NCBI GenBank assembly: GCA_014654775.1
Contig: JACVZW010000018.1
Coordinates: 25,350-89,349 of the forward strand
DNA length: 64,000 nt
Reading direction: 5' to 3'
Origin: Paracoccaceae bacterium
GTDB taxonomy: Bacteria > Pseudomonadota > Alphaproteobacteria > Rhodobacterales > Rhodobacteraceae
A program made the position numbers and the translations under genes. Under the pieces are notes generated by a model. The model made no database searches. It was not told the origin of the DNA and saw only the letters and a list, made by a program, of their open reading frames with translations. How positions within the stretch are numbered: position 1 is the first letter of the stretch; each line of letters opens with the position of its first letter. This document shows positions 62,659 to 64,000 of this stretch, in pieces.

Positions 62659-62804
62659 CGCACGGTGACAGCGGGCTTCGCGCAACGCCTCAGCGGGGGG
62701 CGTTCTGACCGTTTGGCCATAGCTGCGCCTCCGGTGGCCCGGGGGCGGGGCGATGGTGGAGGCCCCGGATCATGTCCGGGGCGGGGTCTTCGGGTGGGCG
62801 CGCG

Positions 62805-62981
62805 TCACTCTTCCTTGGTCGCAGAACGAGACTCTTCGGTCTCCGTCTCGGTCGCGTCGTCATTGGCGGGGGCGGCGGCGCGGGGGCGGTTCCATGCCGG
62901 TTTGCGGCGCGATCCGGGAGGGGCCTTCTGCGACAGGAATTCGGCGAGGTTGAAGGGGGTCTTGGGGGTGGAAACGCCCAT
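62805..62981 (-). CDS. Small protein of unknown function (58 aa)
   Basis: Starts GVSTPKTPFNLAEFLSQKAP after the initiator Met and continues into a basic, proline-rich part (RKPAWNRPRAAAPAN) and an acidic tail (DDATETETEESRS). It looks unstructured apart from the first helix. GGAAAGGA lies eight bases before ATG 62981; a second ATG at 63002 sits upstream of that ribosome site, so it is less likely. Family not recognised. It marks the right end of typical host composition. Confidence 0.55.
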   Translation of the reverse strand: MGVSTPKTPFNLAEFLSQKAPPGSRRKPAWNRPRAAAPANDDATETETEESRSATKEE

Positions 62982-63158
62982 CGGTCTGTCCTTTCCGGAC
63001 ATTCGGGCCGGGGCAGAGGGGGAGAAGGGCCCTAGCGCGGCCAATCCCCCGGGCCACCCGGCCCGTCACGCCCCCCGTGTTCGGAGGGCTACAGGGGGTA
63101 TGCGCCTTTTGTGGAGGGAAAGATAGGGGGGTGAGTCAGAAGCTCTCCGACCTGACTG

Positions 63159-63971
63159 TTGCTACCTGCAAAAAGCTACACTAACGTTGGTGTTGTACGT
63201 TTTGGTATTTGGGGGCGCAAGTTGGCCAACTTTAAGATCGATTTGAATACAAAGATTGTTGCGAGTGATACTAGAGTCTTTCTGGCCCGCGCCGGCAAGA
63301 ATGGGCATATGTTTACTAGCGTGATGCAAGCACAGGCAATCGGCCCGGATCTACCGAATCTCGAACTAGACTTGTCGAATGGACTGGACGCTGACACTGA
63401 CGTTGAAGCGAAGATCAAGCGTTCTCGGGCGCTGGCTAGCTGGCTCAGATCAAGCATTTCCAGTCGGGGCGGAATGCCTTCAAAAGAAATAGAGGACTTT
63501 CGTGAAAAGAAAAAGAACCCGGGACACGCGCAAATTGATGGAATCGTAAATTCGTATTTTAAAGAAGTACGCGTGGGTGACTTGCTTGTTGTTCCGAATC
63601 CGTCCTTTTTTGGAGAGGCGTTGATTGCCGAGGCTGGTCCGATTGAACTGACTTCGGTTAAAATTCCTGGGGTTGGAAGGTATGAGGGATTCAACTTTGA
63701 CGGTCGAAAGTTTAACCATTTCAGCAAAGTGAAAATGTCGAAGCTGCCGAGAGCGGTCATTGATCTGGCGAAGGCTCCGACCGGCTTTGCAGAAATCAAG
63801 GACCATAGAGTAAAGGCGCGATTGATTGAGTTTGCTTATGAGGATTTCGTTTATGATAGTCAATTTTTTGGCCGCATTCGTACTACTAAAGACGATTTCA
63901 CCTCATTTGACGTGAATGTGCTCGGAGCGTTCGTTTCCATGATTGCGGGCTCTGTTGCACAAATCTTTTGA
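63159..63971 (+). CDS. Unknown protein encoded by AT-rich, probably acquired DNA
   Basis: Up to 270 residues; the start is uncertain. TTG 63159 opens the frame but lacks a ribosome site, while TTG 63222 (LANFKIDLNTK) has GGGGGCG upstream and I slightly prefer it. The sequence has a beta-rich N-terminal part (KIVASDTRVFLARAGKNGHM, LPNLELDLSNGLDA), a helical middle (KIKRSRALASWLRSSISSRG), and a VGDLLVVPNPSFFGEALIAE strand pair recalling PUA- or EVE-like folds. No enzyme motif is visible. GC and codon use differ strongly from neighbours. Its stop overlaps an ATG (ATGA). Confidence 0.6.
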   Translation: MLPAKSYTNVGVVRFGIWGRKLANFKIDLNTKIVASDTRVFLARAGKNGHMFTSVMQAQAIGPDLPNLELDLSNGLDADTDVEAKIKRSRALASWLRSSISSRGGMPSKEIEDFREKKKNPGHAQIDGIVNSYFKEVRVGDLLVVPNPSFFGEALIAEAGPIELTSVKIPGVGRYEGFNFDGRKFNHFSKVKMSKLPRAVIDLAKAPTGFAEIKDHRVKARLIEFAYEDFVYDSQFFGRIRTTKDDFTSFDVNVLGAFVSMIAGSVAQIF

Positions 63972-64000
63972 TGACCGAGGTTACCCTTTCCCCGGACAGA
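63971..64000 (+). CDS. Start of a second acquired gene, cut by the window edge
   Basis: ATG at 63971 overlaps the stop of the preceding gene (TGATG) and opens MTEVTLSPDR in the last 30 bases. The overlap suggests a two-gene operon. Nothing can be said about its product. Confidence 0.45.
   Translation, partial: MTEVTLSPDR

Overview
The window is a single chromosomal segment from an alphaproteobacterium, most likely a member of the Rhodobacteraceae. The evidence is the high GC content with G/C-ending codons, the FtsZ C-terminal peptide ([10 protein letters not shown]), a split glyQ/glyS with a small gene between them, a DUF2484 gene between murC and murB, a CcsR/cuckoo-type small-RNA array behind a DUF1127 gene, a SAM-II riboswitch before metZ, and an alphaproteobacterial SOS box (GTTC-N7-GTTC). 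Genus or species cannot be set from the sequence alone.

Layout. 1-485: minus-strand DUF1127 gene followed by tandem hairpin RNAs with CCUCCUCCC loops; the array runs off the left edge. 746-2282: mrp and a small unknown gene. 2283-27196: the division and cell wall (dcw) cluster, mraZ-rsmH-ftsL-ftsI-murE-murF-mraY, then murD, then ftsW-murG-murC-murB-ddl-ftsQ-ftsA-ftsZ, closed by a strong terminator. It is preceded by a regulatory stretch with 10-bp-spaced TGGGA repeats (likely MraZ operators), and is broken by two minus-strand islands (an RraA-like protein plus an aminotransferase; a DUF6614-like gene plus a stop-interrupted transglutaminase-like gene). 27361-31234: lpxC, bamD, recN and a DUF3563 gene. 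31318-32978 (minus): DUF1638, a 52-aa membrane protein and a corrinoid protein. 33096-37373: SOS-controlled radical SAM gene, purD, a small membrane protein, xseA. 37462-39030: a secreted protein and an AlkB-like membrane hydroxylase. 39445-43307: ftsY, an EamA transporter, a YciB/IspZ protein, cspA and a glutathione transferase. 43471-49113: SAM-II riboswitch with metZ, folE2, two trkH paralogues. 49114-58286: a degenerate trypsin-like protein, glyQ, DUF6446-like gene, FkbM methyltransferase, glyS, and a ppdK-like gene. 58485-62601: SleB-type hydrolase, folB fusion, folP, glmM. From about 63160 base composition falls sharply and an unfamiliar gene begins, overlapped by a second gene that leaves the window.

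The genes work together mainly in envelope growth and division: precursor synthesis (glmM, murB-G, mraY, ddl), the divisome (ftsL, I, W, Q, A, Z), lipid A (lpxC), outer membrane assembly (bamD) and membrane targeting (ftsY). A second theme is one-carbon and folate metabolism (folE2, folB, folP, metZ, corrinoid protein).

No tRNA, rRNA, CRISPR array, transposase or phage gene was seen. The points most worth following are: the CcsR-like array; a 12-bp-period GTGC repeat found behind three different genes; an AT-rich in-frame insertion of about 110 codons inside glyS; the AT-rich gene pair at the right edge; and two genes split by single in-frame stop codons. All family assignments come from reading motifs; no database search was run.
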